Assembly (NCBI GenBank): GCA_000507305.1
Contig: DF239266.1
Location: 1-64,000 of the forward strand
Direction: 5' to 3'
DNA length: 64,000 nt
DNA from: Breviolum minutum Mf 1.05b.01
Lineage: Eukaryota; Sar; Dinophyceae; Suessiales; Symbiodiniaceae
A program made the translations under genes and the position numbers. Positions within the stretch are counted from its first letter, which is position 1, and every line of letters begins with the position of its first letter. Positions 63,591 to 64,000 of the stretch are shown one piece after another. Under the pieces are notes generated by a model, which was not told the DNA's origin, did no database searches, and saw only the letters and a list, made by a program, of their open reading frames with translations.

Positions 63591-64000
63591 CCATCTATTT
63601 TTTTGGGGCTTACACCACGGTGGTGTGGTGACCTTACACCTTGCAGGTATTTGAGCCTTTGGGCTTTTCAATCAGATCCCGACAGACATGCTGGATTGAT
63701 GAAAGACGCTGAGATTCGGATGATGGGGATGTTTTAAGGGCGTGCAATTTTTTTAGGCACCGGGAAAGGCCGGATTGATACGGTGATACAGATGTTATTA
63801 CAGTAGCGGCATTGCATTTATGGTAAATGTGACGGTAAATATCCAATCGTTCCATGGATCCCTACCGGGTACGTCGTAGACTAGTGATATACATATTAAT
63901 GAATCTTATAAAAATCTTATAAAGAAGCGCCATAGACATTGGCAACCCTGGAAGTTCTCAGTAACATATACGTTTTTGTTTGATGATATGATTCTCCAAG
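63591..64000. other. No supported gene
   Basis: A minus-strand frame (63634-63855, Ser-rich) has no splice or domain support. Confidence 0.4.

Noticed and set aside
1-64000. Dinoflagellate spliced-leader relic sequences and tandem gene arrays
   Set aside because: I looked for a TTTTGGCTCAAG-type leader end near gene starts and did not see one; absence by eye is weak evidence, so organism assignment rests on other features.

Overview
The window reads as nuclear DNA of a eukaryote, most likely a dinoflagellate. That call is an inference. It rests on short exons in long repeat-packed introns, frequent GC-AG splice pairs beside GT-AG, AGG at both ends of several introns, and host exons resembling SbsA-type Ig-like (Big_5) repeats and sulfotransferases. 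No rRNA, tRNA, CRISPR array or bacterial operon was seen.

Region 1 (about 0.15-12.1 kb) is AT-rich and holds one large intron-broken gene on the + strand. I could join twelve exons, 285 to 11795, mostly in consistent phase, into a chain of about 2,640 residues. In order it shows a novel N-terminal segment, an OTU-type cysteine protease, Gln/Glu-rich tandem repeats, an ASCH/PUA-like domain, a complete C5-cytosine DNA methyltransferase, basic and AT-hook motifs, a DDE-type transposase of the pogo/mariner sort, and an acidic linker plus a Cys/His/Arg-rich tail. It is best read as a mobile element whose transposase is fused to a DNA methyltransferase and a deubiquitinase-like protease. A 15-base motif (TGCAGTTAGAATATG and relatives) recurs in its introns and in a cluster beyond its 3' end, and I see no good copy elsewhere. 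The copy may be decayed: there is a frameshift near 10.6-10.7 kb and a tandem duplication of the catalytic exon beside an N.

Region 2 (12.2-12.7 kb) is a GC-richer, frameshifted coding stretch of unknown function.

Region 3 (12.7-64 kb) is mostly short palindromic MITE-like elements, 55-330 bp, of at least 18 families, often nested. Between them lie small coding islands that look like exons. A + strand gene with Big_5 Ig-like repeats has candidate exons at 24.35, 27.5, 28.05, 31.5, 35.6, 44.28 and 44.87 kb. A + strand sulfotransferase-like gene has exons at 57.7, 58.2, 59.4 and 61.1 kb. A few minus-strand exons lie at 49.8-54.1 kb. All exon limits come from reading frames and splice signals by eye, without transcripts or alignments.
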